Shown in pieces: positions 13,201 through 27,400 of a stretch of DNA of 64,000 nt (position 1 is its first letter; each line of letters starts with the position of its first letter). This DNA is from Meandrina meandrites (lineage: Eukaryota > Cnidaria > Anthozoa > Scleractinia > Meandrinidae): positions 4,105,001 through 4,169,000 of the forward strand of contig OY855913.1 in assembly GCA_963693305.1 (NCBI GenBank), in the 5' to 3' direction. The position numbers and the translations under genes are program-made. The notes under the pieces were generated by a model. It ran no database searches. It worked only from the letters and a program-made list of their open reading frames with translations, and had not been told where the DNA came from.

Positions 13201-14428
13201 CAGGATTAGCTACCCGATGTAGCTAATTCTTGACGTCGATATCTGTATCGAATAGTACTTTGTTTGAACAAGAGTCAAGCGTCACTGACGGAACATTGTT
13301 TCATTAATTCATGGCATGTAGGGTATCGTTGGGGAATGAGACAGATTTGATAAATGATACTAATGAAAAGTGCTTCGTTATTTTAAAAGTACTCTTTCTA
13401 TTCTCTTTCGATGACGTACATGATAAGTAAGTTTGATGCCTGTAATGTTTGATTGATGTTCCCGATCTCTTCCTCAATAACATTGGCAGCGTGTAGCAAC
13501 ACTTGGAATAAGCTTAGAAAGACAAGCAGGTAGCTACTGCGAACAACTCAAGAAGTTTGCACAGGTATGCAATTTTTACTATGCTGCTGGTCCAGCCTGG
13601 TACAGGATATAATGATATTAACATTGCAACATCCCATTCTGGGTCGAAGGCGGCGCAGCAAACCAGACTCTATAGTTCCGGCCATTTGTACTTTTCGAAT
13701 AAAACAGTTTATAGATTTGCGAAGAAAACGGAACTTTTAATTTCGATTCCAGAATAATGTTTTTTTTCTGAGCCTTCATGTTCTGTCACTGTTAAAACCG
13801 GCGGAGAAGCGAATCCGCGAGCAAAGCGTCAGTAAGATATACACTATACTCTGGGAGAACTTCCTGCAATGAAAACGTAGTGTCAGCGAAACGATCACAG
13901 TGCTTTGTAGCTCTGGATCCATACAAATCGTTTATGGTTACACAATACAAATAGTCCCAAGTCTAGGAAGCTCGAACTTAGCAAACCATAACAGCAACAG
14001 AACGCCGCAGACTGAAGACTCTGTAAAATGTTTGGTACATTGGCTCTGCACGTGCGTTATTGATCTTGGAACACTTCGTACTTGTTCTCTGCGGAAAAAA
14101 ATTCACCGTTTTCAAAGCAGGCCTTTTCAGGCTTCTTCTTTGGTCCTCTGTACCTGCCAAGATTACGAAAGGACAGATTGCCCAAAATGTACTTATGTGA
14201 GGACCTTCTTTTTCTATGATGTTAAAACTTGCTCAAACGTACTCAAAACTAATAGGAGATGCTAAAGTTACACGTAACAGTGAAAGTTGTTGCAAGAAAG
14301 GAAGTTAAAATTTTTCGTCAAAACAGGAAGATTGAAAATTTTGAAAAAACCATGCCTTTCAAAATGTGAGTACTATGGCAGCATCACGACACTGGCAACA
14401 TGAAGTTAAATGTGAAAATCTCAAACCT
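10271..14428. other. Gene-free stretch
   Basis: No recognisable gene. A tRNA B-box-like GGTTCGAATCC occurs near 11280 without a convincing A box or cloverleaf. The longest open frame on the + strand (about 13900-14265) is Cys-containing but has no recognisable motif, and overlaps an equally uninformative frame on the other strand. Confidence 0.45.
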
Positions 14429-14454
14429 AAAAAAAAAAAAAAAAAAAAAAAAAA

Positions 14455-14505
<51 letters not shown>
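14429..14505. repeat. Poly-A tract followed by (AAT)n microsatellite
   Basis: About 28 A residues (14429-14456) run directly into about 16 AAT units. A homopolymer grading into a trinucleotide repeat is often the tail of an old retrotransposed copy, but no body is recognisable upstream. Confidence 0.9.
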
Positions 14506-14507
<2 letters not shown>

Positions 14508-15265
14508 TACCTCTGACAGCGAGAGAACGACAAATATAAGGTCTAAATTTGGTTACAAGAAGGTACTAATATTTGCTAATGAATTTACAAATTTTCCACG
14601 ACTTATCTGTCTGAACGATTTATTCGCCTGTTTGAAGCTCTAAGTCAAATTGATTTTGGTATTTCGCTGATATGATCCAATCAATCGAGAAAGTCGTAAT
14701 GTGATGTGCGATAAAACCTCGTTGGATGTTATTATGTTTACAATTGAATGTAGTATAAACGATACAAATGATTTTGTAAATTGAGAGTTAAAAAACCGTA
14801 ATAATCGCACATACGGAAACCGTGAAAGTTTCGAAATTTGAATTGCCCAGCATGGAGTTTTAGTAACATGTTGAAGGCTTAATTTCTGGTAAAATCTCTC
14901 GAACTCTATTTCCCGTGCAATTTTTACTGAATTTTCATAAGATTTTCATTATACTTATGCGTATATGTTGAGCGAAAAGCTATTTTGGACCACGTTTGGC
15001 CTTTGAAGGTAAACGGCAACCGTACTCTTTGGCATCACCCTCGTGGTTGCCTAAATCCTTAATGGCCATAATGTTTGTTAAATATGTATAAAATGCGAAG
15101 CAAAAAGCTAAAAGTTTGTCTTGAAACTTGCACAATTATGAAAACCGAACGACTTGACAACAGCCATCAAACGTTTGTTTTGTAGTGTTAAAGTTTTGAG
15201 ACTTTAAACTCCTTCACGTGTTAATCAGTTCTGCGACCGTTTTACTTATTAAATGTCTACTTGAA

Positions 15266-15463
15266 TTTAGTATCACCCAACTAGTGGACTAATGCAAATC
15301 CTACATTTTGATTGGCTACGCTACTAGAGGACTATTAGTAATAGTCATCGAGTAGAGAAATTCGTGACGCTTACTTTCGTTTTATTCCCAAATAAATCTT
15401 TTTTCAACTTGCATTTGCTAACTTTATTATTGCTTTTTCTGTCCGACTAGTTGGGTGATACTA

Positions 15464-15465
<2 letters not shown>
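15266..15465. mobile_element. MITE, 200 bp, 20-bp perfect terminal inverted repeats
   Basis: The left end TTTAGTATCACCCAACTAGT (15266-15285) is perfectly complementary to the right end ACTAGTTGGGTGATACTAAA (15446-15465). TA dinucleotides inside each end may mark the target duplication (element GTATCACCC...GGGTGATAC between TAs). No coding capacity. It abuts the hairpin at 15465-15569. Confidence 0.8.
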
Positions 15466-15497
<32 letters not shown>

Positions 15498-15569
15498 GTC
15501 AATAGCCCATTCGGCTTCGCCTCATGGGCTATTGACCCGTAGCCCTTGCGGGCGAAGGGTCTAATTGTT
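15465..15569. repeat. GC-rich near-perfect palindrome (hairpin), 105 bp
   Basis: The left arm begins AACAATTAGACCCTTCGCCC and the right arm ends GGGCGAAGGGTCTAATTGTT. The pairing continues inward through ACGGGTCAATAGCCCAT and its complement to a short loop (about 15511-15522). The arms are GC-rich against an AT-rich background, so the hairpin would be very stable. It starts where the preceding MITE ends, which suggests a composite or nested insertion. Confidence 0.85.
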
Positions 15570-18500
15570 AAATATACCCAGGACATTGTTTAGCGGGGCG
15601 GTAGCTACTTTTTATCTCATTTAAAATTATACCAATGTAACTAATATATTTTTTACTGAGTTTGTTTTTCATAACCAATATATGGACCTGCATGATATCG
15701 TTTCAGCTTGTTAATTTCGCGTTGTTCTGATGTAGTGCAGGCGATATTGGTGGGCCGTCGCTGCAAAACACCTCGAAACAAATGAAACCTTTTAGATACT
15801 AACAGAGATCTTATAATCAAGAAGCTTATTTAACAAATTCTTAGACACCCAGTTCAGGTACAATAGTTTAATTCAAATGGTGTGCTAATTTTACTCGCGC
15901 CTTTGTAAGACGGTAAGTTGCCGCCAATTTGGCGCCGGACCCCCTCCATGCTCATCTGTCATCTGAACGGCACCTTTCAAAAACCTTCCGTATAAGTATT
16001 ATTACAGTATATTGACAACATGTCCAACTACAAATTAAACATGCAGTGACAAGACGTCTTCCCGCTTCTAGCTTCCGCTTTCTTTAGTGCACAAGTTAAT
16101 AAAAATAGAAACACTATTGTTTTCTAAATCAGTCGAGAGATCTAGAGAGAAAAAGTTTCATTTGATCGTGTGAACCATATCTTTTTTAATTTCAACAATT
16201 CATATAACTTCACTTCACATATAATTATATTAGCTAAATAGATTGGTCAGCTGAAATCAGTTGAGTGATCTGGAGAGACAAAATTTCATTTCATCTTGTA
16301 TAAAGTATTTATATCATCAATTCATATAACTTACCTTCGCATTTAATTATGGTAGCTGTAACTAAATTGGTTAGCTGAAATCAAACTTCTGCGTTTGGTT
16401 TACGGAAAATGAAATTGGCCAAGAGGGGAGGTTCCAGCTTTCGAACTTGTCATGAAAACAAATTTGACATTTTTTGAAAAATAATTTTAATTTAAACTAA
16501 ATTTCCTTCTAATTTTATAGCGGGCAGCAATGCCCAAATAAGCTATTGAGCAGAGTACAAGACTCAATGTATTTTCTTCCCAGTTTTTTTTATTCTGTAA
16601 TGTAGGTATTCTTTAAATCACCTTCTTTTGCACCAACAAAATTAATTTCATAACTTAATGTTCAAAACAAGAAAGCAAACCAATTAAGTTAAGGGTGGTC
16701 TGTGTTAAAAATGAAAGTGTCAAATTTCCGTCACTGAAGTTAAAACGTTTTAACCGCAGGAGTACTTATGCTATTGTGCTTATTGCTGTGCTATAACTTA
16801 CAGCAATTAACGAACGGCCGCTCAAGTTTACTTAATTAATGCCCCGCTAGGCCCGCTAGGGTCTGTAGTCAAAACAGCGCATGAAGACGATCGCCGAAAG
16901 AGTTGAGCACCTGTCCGGTAGGCCTGCGAGCATATTTAGTCCTTTCGTTTTGGGTTCAAATCCTCTTTTTATAACACAGGCTGAGTGGCTCCATAGCTTT
17001 CATGAGAGCAACTTGTTCTAATGAAATAATTTTCATATTTGACCTGCACGCAACGTGATATAAACTTAACAAGGAGTGCTTTGTTCAGATTCTGTGTAGA
17101 ACCTACTTTCATTCGTGTTTGGTCCACAATTAACAATTTTTGTATTCCCGTACTCGAATTTAGTTTTTGTATTATGCCCAACTTATTTCACCCAGCGAGT
17201 GTGCAAGGTCTTGGGCCCTTCACCGGCTAATAATTCAGTTTCTTTTTCCACCTACCTCCTTCGATTAATGTTCAAGTTGACAAGAAAACAACTTAGCTAA
17301 CAGCTAGTTTGATTTGAATTAAGGGTTATATCTCTCTCACTTGGGAACTTGAAAGCCATTGAAAATACCTCGTGCAAGCTTTTATACTTAAAGAAGGAAT
17401 AACAATTTTCCAAGATTTTAATATGAACTTTTCAATGCTCTTAACATGAGATTTAAAATATAATATTCTTGTCTGCGATTGTTTAGCTTCTGTTGTTGAG
17501 GTTTACAACGGAAATGAATTTTAAAATAGAAGGCTCTGGGATATAAACAACTAGCGAAACTCAGTAGGTGGGAGTTTTGTATTTAGTTTTGTTTCAAAAG
17601 TTCATAGTTTAAAAAGTGCTTGAAATAGGGAAATTTTATTTTATTGGTTTCTTTGTTTTGATGTACGTTAAGAGGCATTTTTTTTAGATTTCGCTCAAGA
17701 AAAATGTATTATTTATACGATAAAGAAGAAAATAACGAAGGGCTTTGTCGGTCTTTCTTAAAAAAGGAAAAACAAAAACTAAAAAATCTAGAAAACTCGA
17801 TTTCTAAAAGAAGTCAGTTTGACACACATCAAGTGCACAAAATGATTGTTTTTATACAGTTATGGTGTATGGTTATGATTTACACAACAAATTTATAAAT
17901 ATTCGATAGAAGTCGCTGTGAAAACTTTGCCTGGGCTCCCTATCGAATAGCTTAAAATACATTTAATTTAACAGTTTCATGGCTGTTTAATGTTAGACAT
18001 TGAGAAAATTTACATAATTATTGGCTAAAAATTTGAATATTATTTTGGTGGTAAAAAATTATATTAAATTCACTGATTCAATGTCCTGACAGGGTGTGTT
18101 AAAAATAACTGTAAGAATAACTGTTCTTGGTCATGTTTTTAATTTCCGGCCTTAAAAATAACTATCATGTTTCATGGGGATCGTCGAGTAGAGAAAATAT
18201 GGTCTATGCGAGAGGAAATCAATCTTTTTTTTATCAAATTTGCTAGAAGCTAATTGCAGTGATAGTTGTTAAATCCACCGGAAAGTGCCCATTATGAATT
18301 TTTCTTTTATCACCTTTAAAAGCTGCACGAATTGGTCATAAAGATCTCCTTTTCATGTTATGTCAGGCGATATTTTTCACCCAGCCTGAGACGGGTTGTC
18401 GCAAAATAAACTACACTGCTCGTTTAATGTTTGAATTGCAGACATTAAGAACTTAAGTATAGCGTTCTATAGACAAAGCCACGATTTGATTATTAGGTTT

Positions 18501-21340
18501 ATTACTGGCAGTGAGTGTATATGCAAATCCAAACAGATTGTTTACCGTTGTTTCATGTTTCCCTGTGGGGAGCACCGTGTGATTGAGCCAATGCTGTAAC
18601 AGCAGAAAATGCCGCCAGCTTTCGTTCAATGCTTAATATGAATTGATGTTTTGAGATGCCTTGTTTGGTTTGCCGAATCGCCATGTTCTGAAAACTGAAG
18701 TCACGACTGGCTTCCAGTTTGACTGTTGAAAACGAGTTGAAAAGCAAAATTGACTTCAATATAAACAGGGACCTTGGTAAGTGACGAAACTTGTCTAGTA
18801 TATATGAGTGTTTTTTAGGTTTGAGCGAATACCGTGTTCCTCGTACGGTGTCAACGTTAATTACTACAGAACCGACGCGGGGCACACAAAACGCGAAATA
18901 AATGACCAAAAGAAGCCAAAGTTTCCAATTTTTGTATCTGTTTTTTTTTTCGAGTAAAATTTCTCACCCCTGCGCCGTTTGTTGGCCTAACATATAATTA
19001 TTACATAATACTAGTAATGCCAAACTTTAAATCTTTTCTCACCGCTCTTCGCGGTGCGATTCTAAACTATAAATCAGCACGACTTTGAATTAAGTAAACG
19101 ACATTCTTCCCTTTTTAAATTTCTACCTCTATTAAACGGAATTTCTCCTCTAGAGATTATTGTGATGTTTGCCTTTAATTAAGCATCGCAAAGCTTTCCA
19201 TTCAACGACCAAATTTTGAACTTTTCCTCCAAAATATTGTTAATGATTTTAAACTATCATTTCCGTTAAAATTTGATTTCATTTGAAAGTCTTAAACAAC
19301 AGAAACAATCATATTACAAACGGAAGACCCAAAGCAACAAGACAGGAATAATTTGTGAACCATATATTTCCCAAAAAAGCCTTTTTGTGATTTCTGCAAG
19401 AAAGCATTGTGCAAGGAAAGCTCAATTTTCATCGCCAATATATAATTATAAAAGACGAATAAGGAAGAAAAGCGGTACTCATAGTTTAAGCAAATGAATC
19501 GTGTTCCCATGTTATGAAAAAATAAATCCGAAATTGCAGTAAGTGTACATTTATCTAAAAACTGATTTTGTGGTTGAATGAGCGCTTTCAAAAACAAATT
19601 GGAAGAAATTGCAGCGATCGACATTGTTTATGAGGGCAGAAGAAAATGTTTTGAAGAAGGACACCTGGTGTAACCCTTTTCTATGTATAATTAATGTAGA
19701 TTTTATTGTAAACAAAAAGTAATCTACGACTCTGGTCGGGAAATACTGGATAAGCCGCAAATTAATAAAAATTTTACTGAGTGGGAAATTTGCGGCCGTT
19801 TCGTATTGGGCATACATTCGAAGTGAATGCACATTTGTAGTAAAACGTGCGTTTTTTCAATGAACCTATTTTCATGCTTCGAGAGTCGATAAAAACCATA
19901 ACTCAAAAAATCGCCGACACGGTGACATACTGACTATAATGAAAACAAATCCCATGAATTGTAATTAAATCGCTAGAGCTTTCAGTTGTGAACCACGGGC
20001 GAAATCATTGTTAATGGAAGTGTTGTACAAACGTGTGCCCTGATTTGAAGGTGTGAGGAAATACTTAATAACGCAAATTGATTGGATCGCACAAGCAAAA
20101 GAAAAGAAAATTCGTACAAAAAATCCTAAATGAAGAGAACATATTGTTATGCGTTTTTCGTTCAAGGCTAAGTCGCGAATTGCAGCTCTTCTGACATACG
20201 ATTAAATATTACTCCTTTTTGGATTAAATTTGAAAATTGCAGTAACATAATTGAACACGAAATGATTACAAATTGTTAGGCTTCCTTCACTTTGGAGTAA
20301 AGATGAATAAAATTTTAAGAAAACTTCTAACATCTTGAGACTAAAAGTGTGGTGAGGGCTTTGGTTCGGAGACAATCGTAATGTTATCAATTCTACATTC
20401 AAATCGGTCCCTGGTCAACTGGCTTAACACTTCCAAAGGCGTTAGGTTTTCGACAAAAACAAGTCATTTGTAATTGTGATTTGGATCAGATAAAAATGAA
20501 TGTGATACTCTCAAATCCGAGGAGATTCTTAATTATGGTATATTGCAAGAATGGTGTGAAGTGTTCTTAGCACATTTCAATAACTTTTTGCTATTGAAGG
20601 TCTCCAGCCCTATAAGTAATCTATGCCTGAATAAATTGAAAGCTTTATTTCAGTCCTTCAGTGACCAAAATTTGAATAATAAATTTGCGCACTTAAAAAT
20701 AAATTCACTTTTTTGCTCCAAACCGCATATTATGAAAGTAAATAACGTATTTGGTCTAAAATTTAAATCTGTTTGAAAGGTTTAAAGTACACGTTTTTAT
20801 TTAAACTCATCATTTGCACGCGTAGTTCAACCCAGTCAAAATGTTAAAATTTTAAACCATTCTAATTCCTTTTGAAACAAATGCGTCGGAACAAATTTTC
20901 GCCAAGAATACGAGTACTTCAACAAAAGAATCAGTTTAGGAAGACTAGTTTGAATGATGTCTTAAGCTCATTTATCTTAGCATAAAATATTCAACATTAT
21001 GATTTGAATTTAAATAAGCTAATCATTACCGAATAACTTTATTTTTTGGAGCTTTTCATGTTTAACGCGCGAGGGCGTTGGGTTATTCTTAACTTAAACG
21101 GTTCACAACACAGGTGAGAATTTTATTTTTTTTTCTTGCTTAATGTCGAAATCACCGAAATTATCTCGTTGACACTGAAGTCGGCTTGATTTTACGAAAG
21201 GGAAAGAAAACGTTGAACTGTTGCCGTTATCAGCTGGCATTTTCTATTCACTATAATTAAACTTTATCTTTTAAAGCCGAAAGATTAATACAAAGACGGA
21301 TTCTCTTGATCACTTGCATATTCGTTTTGATAAAAGCTTT
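15570..21340. other. Gene-free stretch with one local tandem duplication
   Basis: No gene is recognised on either strand. The longest frames are a 118-codon frame on the - strand at 18553-18909 and a 110-codon frame on the - strand at 19292-19624. They have no motif I recognise and an AT-driven composition. A tandem duplication lies at 16126-16383. A B-box-like GGTTCAAATCC near 16954 follows a degenerate tRNA-like stretch. Confidence 0.4.
16126..16383. repeat. Tandem duplication, two units of about 129 bp
   Basis: Two diverged units begin AATCAGTCGAGAGATCT (about 16126) and AATCAGTTGAGTGATCT (about 16255). Each continues with a TTTCATTTGATC-like block, AATTCATATAACTT, and GGT.AGCTGAAATC at the end. 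Confidence 0.75.
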
Positions 21341-21343
21341 AAT

Positions 21344-21430
21344 ATGAGGACATTTTCAGCTTCATTCTTCAGTCTGTTGACAACTTCAATCTCTTTCATC
21401 GGCAGTCTTTGCTTTACCGGTTCACCTACA
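21344..21430 (+). other. Possible signal-peptide exon, orphan
   Basis: ATG at 21344 opens a 29-codon hydrophobic, Ser/Phe-rich leader (MRTFSASFFSLLTTSISF, then IGSLCFTGSPT). It ends exactly at a GTAAGA donor in phase 0. It resembles a secretory leader exon. A possible distant partner is the short frame after the TTTTTTTCAACAG acceptor near 22770, but no coherent protein could be assembled. Confidence 0.15.
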
Positions 21431-24400
21431 GTAAGATAATGCAGTAGCGAGACGATGATTCTTGAAGCTTCTGCTGGAATATCTTATCACTCGAGGGTTG
21501 GACGTGACTCATATTGTTTAGATATTAAACATAATAATGCAGAACATGTGCTAAGGACATTTTATCCTATCATTTCAAGCTCTATTTTACTTTCAGGAAA
21601 AAGACACGAGCTCTTTTGCCAGAATGGTTTCGAATTCCCCTAAAACACTGATTACTAGTTGTGAACGTTTTGCCACGTAAATATGAGTACCAGTTTGGAA
21701 TGGCTCATGAGTTCAATTGGCACTTTAATTCTTTTTGGCTTTTTGAAGCTTCCCATGTAAATCAAAACCTATAAACTTTTGGGAGGCTTCATGCATTTGC
21801 GAGTTGCGCATTTCTTTGGGTTGACTGTATCAAAAGAAAACTGTGAAAACACATTTATTAAAGTATTATTTAAATTCCACAGCTCAGCAGGTGCAAGCGA
21901 TTCTTCTCACAATATTACATTTTAATTGTTATCGATAGATATTACAAAAACTATATAACAAGGCTAGTGCGCTTCATTTGATTGCTTTTACATGTGTATA
22001 TAAACTAGCTCTACATAAATGATAAGAAGACAATAGAATCGCCTTGAATCCTGAAAATAAGACATCGTCTTGAGCAGCGAAAAAAAATCATGTAAAGGTG
22101 GCAAATTCTGTGTAATTGAGATAACATTGTGTAAAACAAACATAATTTTCATGTTACTTTAAAACGTACCGCTCTGTGGCCTGCAGCGTCGTCCATTCAG
22201 TTGTAAACACTTTGCTCAGGGCTTTTAAGGGCAGCGAGGACGGCCACCAAACACCGTTACAAAATATTTCAAACCTCGAAAGAAAACAGATTTGGTTTCA
22301 TTTTGATCGACTTCTAGAAAGGCTTATAGCTTTTCAATAACCCTTGTCGTTGTTGAAAGAGTGGATATTTGGCATATTTTCTGATGCGTAGGTCATGTAG
22401 TGAAAATCAATTCATGATTGCAGTGCCTCATCGAGATGGCCATGCCAGATTAGCCTTGTTTTACAAGAGTCCGCTGAAAACACTCGATAGTTATACCATT
22501 TCGGTAGGGCTTGTGTTATTATTTTGAATGAATGGCATTATTGCGGTCATTTTCTGGTTTGGTAAAACGCCCAGTCAGTTGATCATCAACACAGGCAAGT
22601 GCCTGCAAGTGCTTTACGTCACATTAATGCCATATTTCTATAGAGCTCCTTCTGTTACCGGATTAGTTTCGTTTATTCAACAAACAAAGCTGAGAGGTAA
22701 AGTCACCACTCAAAGTCTCGCCTGGTAAATCGTGATTCCTCTCATAACTTTTGCTTTTTTTCAACAGACGGTATTCTATACGTGGAGTTCGACCTTCTAA
22801 ATCGTCACCTTTCAAGCACAGCGGGTTCAAGGAGCTGATTTTGTGAGTATTTTTACTTCTTTGTATGCGGGAACAGATCTACATGAGACACCTATCTTAC
22901 GTTTCGGCATTGTTTTGATTATTTTCGATCGTTGCCGATCTGTTAACAGCCATGAGAAACTGTTGAATTTTATTCTCTTCTGAAATCGCAAATGGTGATG
23001 CTCGTCAAATGCGTTCATCGCCTTTGTACATGCCGTCTTGTTGGATGAGTTGAAATAATTATCTGCCAATTTCATCATGCCCACCTTAGACTATCTACTA
23101 AAGGATCAGTAATGACATATTGGATTATATATCAAGCCTCTGCTCTGAGATTCATACAAAAAATGTGTATTGGTCATGATATGGCCAAAAAGTTCGTAAA
23201 AGCATTTCTGGCTGTAATATTGAAATCAGCGAGGTCAAAGCTATAATGATATTTTTGATTTAGCTGTTGATTTGCAAATTGGATCTCCGTTTTATAGTTT
23301 CATTTCCAGTTAACGAACGAAAACTTGAAGACCTGTAACCTTTTAAATTGTGAGCTTCTCGAGACGATTACACGTCTGATTCTGCCAAAACGCCACACAG
23401 ACAGGGTATTTTACAGAAAAGTATATCGAAGCAACTCAAGTTTCGGGCCAACAACTTCACTATTTATGATTTTAGTACAAAATTATCTTCCAGTCGACGG
23501 AACGTCAAACAGCAAAACAAGGCGCTCCCTAATAATTAACCAAAAAGGGCAATGGTGGTAAATCCTATGGGAGGCTGCGGTCTGTCGGGGAAGACTGGAA
23601 GGGATTATCCCAAGCAAATGAAATCTTATTGGAGTCACATCGCCGGACGAAAGCAACTACGTACAATTTTGTGTACGTATTAATTACGCGTTAGGAGCTC
23701 ATCTTCTGGGAACATAATTTTGTAAAGTTTATTTATTTCACGAGCAACAGACCGGCCACAAATAACAAATGTCAGATTCGTTGCAATGATCGCGTATCCA
23801 TCCTTCCTGTTTCAATGAATGATTCAAAACATAATTAATTGGTTACCAATTCAATAGTTTGATCCGATCAGTTCGAGTATCTACTTTTAAAGGCGGGCAT
23901 TGCTTGTCGCGCCCAACATTCGAGGATTTGACCTTTTCGGACAAACTTAACAATTGTTATATCATTCCAAACTTTAGCACAGAACAACCAATCTGTTTGT
24001 GAAATCTGATTTCCCCGTTTTTTGCCCACCGCCGAGATTTGGCCGATGAATGATTTACAACATGATAATTTATTAGTTTTCAATTGAAGTCTTTGATTTT
24101 GCATCGCTTATCTCACCCGGCCCAAGACTAGAGAGGTTACATGATATTTTAAGACTAGCAACACGTGAAATCTTTGTCCCGTTTTTTTAAGAGGTATTTT
24201 TATGATAAAAATAAAACATGTTTTTACTAACTTCTAAATAAATGTTCTTTACTCATCTGCCGAATTTTCTGGAGAACAGCCAAAAACGCCAGAGTAAATC
24301 TACTTTTTTTGTCTCGTTTGAGCAAAAACGAGACAAAAACCACGACATCACGCAATGATAAAATTAAGTTTGGACTATGAATCGACATTGTAATGGTTCT

Positions 24401-27400
24401 CTCCTTAATGTTTCTCTTTTCAGGTTTTCAATTAAACACACTCACTCGATGAGACCGGAACTCTTTTCATAAAAGCTACTTTCTAAAACAAATAACAATA
24501 ATGAAAGTATGTGCGTCGAGGTCAGAAAATAGCCTGAGGAAGAAAAGAGCTTCACAGACTTCAAGCCGTTTTTTGATATTCAAAATGACATTTTTACAAC
24601 TAAGTTTGTTAATTTAAGCATTATTTAATTGTCAATGACAATCCATTCTTAGATAAGAGAAACCACAACAAGACGAGTCAAGAGCTTAGATGGAAATTTC
24701 GAGACAAAAACTATAAAAAGCATTTTGTTTCAGCCTAGCTGTCCTCACCTTGAATGTTATTAAAAGCTAAGTGTTTGTACGCACGTATTTCATATAAATG
24801 ACATTACTGACGGAGGACTGAGTTTTGTCGCTGCGCTGAATTGCTTTGCATGCGAAGAAAGGTAACTTTGTAATCTTGCAAAAACACAGAGACACATCGC
24901 CAATTCATGGCAGACTCAACCTTTTTCCGATATCAAGTTTTGTTTTTAGATACGTGGTTTGGCTGTTTAAAATTTAAGTGAATAAGTGTAACGTTTTGTA
25001 TATATGTACTGGAATTCTATTTTGCTTTCAACTGGATTTGTAGAACATTAGACTGCAATTTCTATTGACATTGATCTAACTATTATGTATGTCATAGCGA
25101 CAATTTTTGATTCTGCACCAAAACGCTACATTCCACTCAAAGGGCCATTTTCAATCTTTTCTTTCATTTGTGCATTTGTTATCAAAAGTGCTTACAGGTG
25201 AGTGGAACTCGCTTGTATATATATTAAGCATGTGTATCTTCAATAGTAAAACAGTCTCTAGGCGATACGCCTGTGATAGGATTTATCACCTCATTTCGAA
25301 GGGCACGAACCTCAGTCACCTTCCGCCAAAATTGCGCTAAATTTAAGCCTAGGATTCATTCGATAATTACAAAACATTGTCTCGTTTACCACTGTTGAAA
25401 ATTGAAAGCGATTCAAGCCATATCGATATCTATTACATTGCAAGGGAGTTCCTCTTCCCTCTCTTTTGTCTCTTGTTTAGCGTCGTCTCCGAAGTTTGAA
25501 ACAACATGAGATTTTAAACGTCAAACCTCGTTCGCATGACGCCTTTGTATTTGCGTACTTAATTGAGTTCGTGTTTTTGTTATCATTTTCCGGTTGGCGA
25601 AGGCGGACTTCATTCAGCTGAGTATGTCTATTGCTTCAGCGTCAAAATAAAATCCGTTTCTTGTGCGTCGCGTCAATTCGTTACCATCTGGTGAAGCTTG
25701 CATGCAGGGTTTTAAACGGAAACTTAAAAGAAACTTATGTTTTTTTAAATAAAAAAAAAAACAAACATTTGTCAAAATCATAATATAAAAATTTTCTAAA
25801 AAAGTAATTTACCTCGCCTTTCATAATGTTATTTATTAAAACAAATTCCTTCTGAATCAACGAAGTCAGCCGCCAAAACCTCAAAAATTAATTTGGCTTT
25901 TAAGGTTTAAGAGCGTTTTTTAAGAATAAAAACATCTGTTTTCTTTAGACATGTTTATATTCCATATTATAAGTAGTTTTTCCTTTTTTCGAGCTGGTGC
26001 TTGGTAGTGTGCGAAATTGTATGAATCATCGTTTAGTGGTAGACAAATTCATTTATAACTCGTGAGAACGACAGAAACGAGTTAAGAAAAAAATGTGTAA
26101 TTTCTTTACGAAAAAACTTGTAAGTCAGCTTACTAAAGCCTGAAGCAACTCTGAAGCAAATCGAGTATGCGGTGAAATTAAGTGTAGTTAGTTTATTAAG
26201 ATCTATTAAACATTTGAAAGAGAGAAACGGTTGTCGAGTTTCGCAAGTCACGAAAAAAACGCAATGAAGGTTATGGTCAATAAATTGCCCAAAAAAATTG
26301 CTCGGATTCTGAAACGGATGGTTACGCCAGCCACGTTTAAAAACGGCAGCTGAAATGGGTTTAAAAACACACAATCTGCTGGTGGCGACCTTTTCTGTGA
26401 GCTAGCACATAATTAACGCAAATTGAGGAGGCAGACGATAAATATAACATACTTAGATGGATAGTCCGCCAAAAACCACAAATACAATCTTCCTAGAAGT
26501 TAGAAATCACCAACTGAGCGTAGAAGACGAGATACTATTAGCCGGCACAGCTACAGCTTTTTTAGAAGTGTCTACGCTTGTGGAAAATCATAAAACTGGC
26601 TTACGTACGAAAATAAGCTATTTTTTCTCCCTCGAGATACATGATATATTGCATAACCGCTTCTATAGTTGTTGTGCTTCTTGCATTCTTTGTGCATGGA
26701 AAATAGGGTGATATTTTCTGTTAAAAAATATGGGAAATGAACTTATTTTTGCAGACTATCGTTATCTTTTCGCTTTTCGTAGTATGCTATTTAATAGATG
26801 GCTGCGAAGTTCTGTTTGGTCGCTTATTTATTATCGTAATCATTATGGGGCTCTGGGCATGAGCAGTTCTTTATCGTTTTACCGACATGTCAATCAAGTC
26901 ACCTGTTTGGTTACGCTCGCTATCCGACGCTTTTATAAAGTCTATGAAGGTAGACATCTCTCCTAATGTCTTTTATTCCCTAGAATTTTCTCATTCCTCT
27001 TATGACATTAATCCCGCGACATTAATACGTATTGCAGTTCGCTATTTAATGCATAATGAGGTTTTCAAACTAATTGACTGCTTTTGGACGGAAGCCGTAA
27101 TGTGCTAATGACATACTTTGAGGCTCTTTTTGTGTATGACCGCAAATTTGCAACGAAGACCCAACAATAATATGGTAATTTTGAAACCGAGTAATAAGTT
27201 TTAAATTACTCAGACCGCACTAATACCAAAACATTGTCGCGCGCTTTCTCCATTTTCAATTTCATCGCGACTGCAAATATTGTCTTCAATTTCTGGAGTG
27301 AAGTTTCGCGGAACTTTTGTGGAATCGCAACCAATCCGACGGAAATTCTGCGCGCCATCTGCCAGTCTGACGTATTGACGCACAATGTCACAGTTGTAAA

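Noticed and set aside
16860..16970. tRNA-like stretch with GGTTCAAATCC
   Set aside because: No acceptor-stem pairing or consistent cloverleaf could be drawn, so it is at most a degenerate tRNA-derived repeat.
18553..18909. 118-codon frame on the - strand
   Set aside because: No recognisable domain, no splice or promoter context, ordinary length for chance in this base composition.
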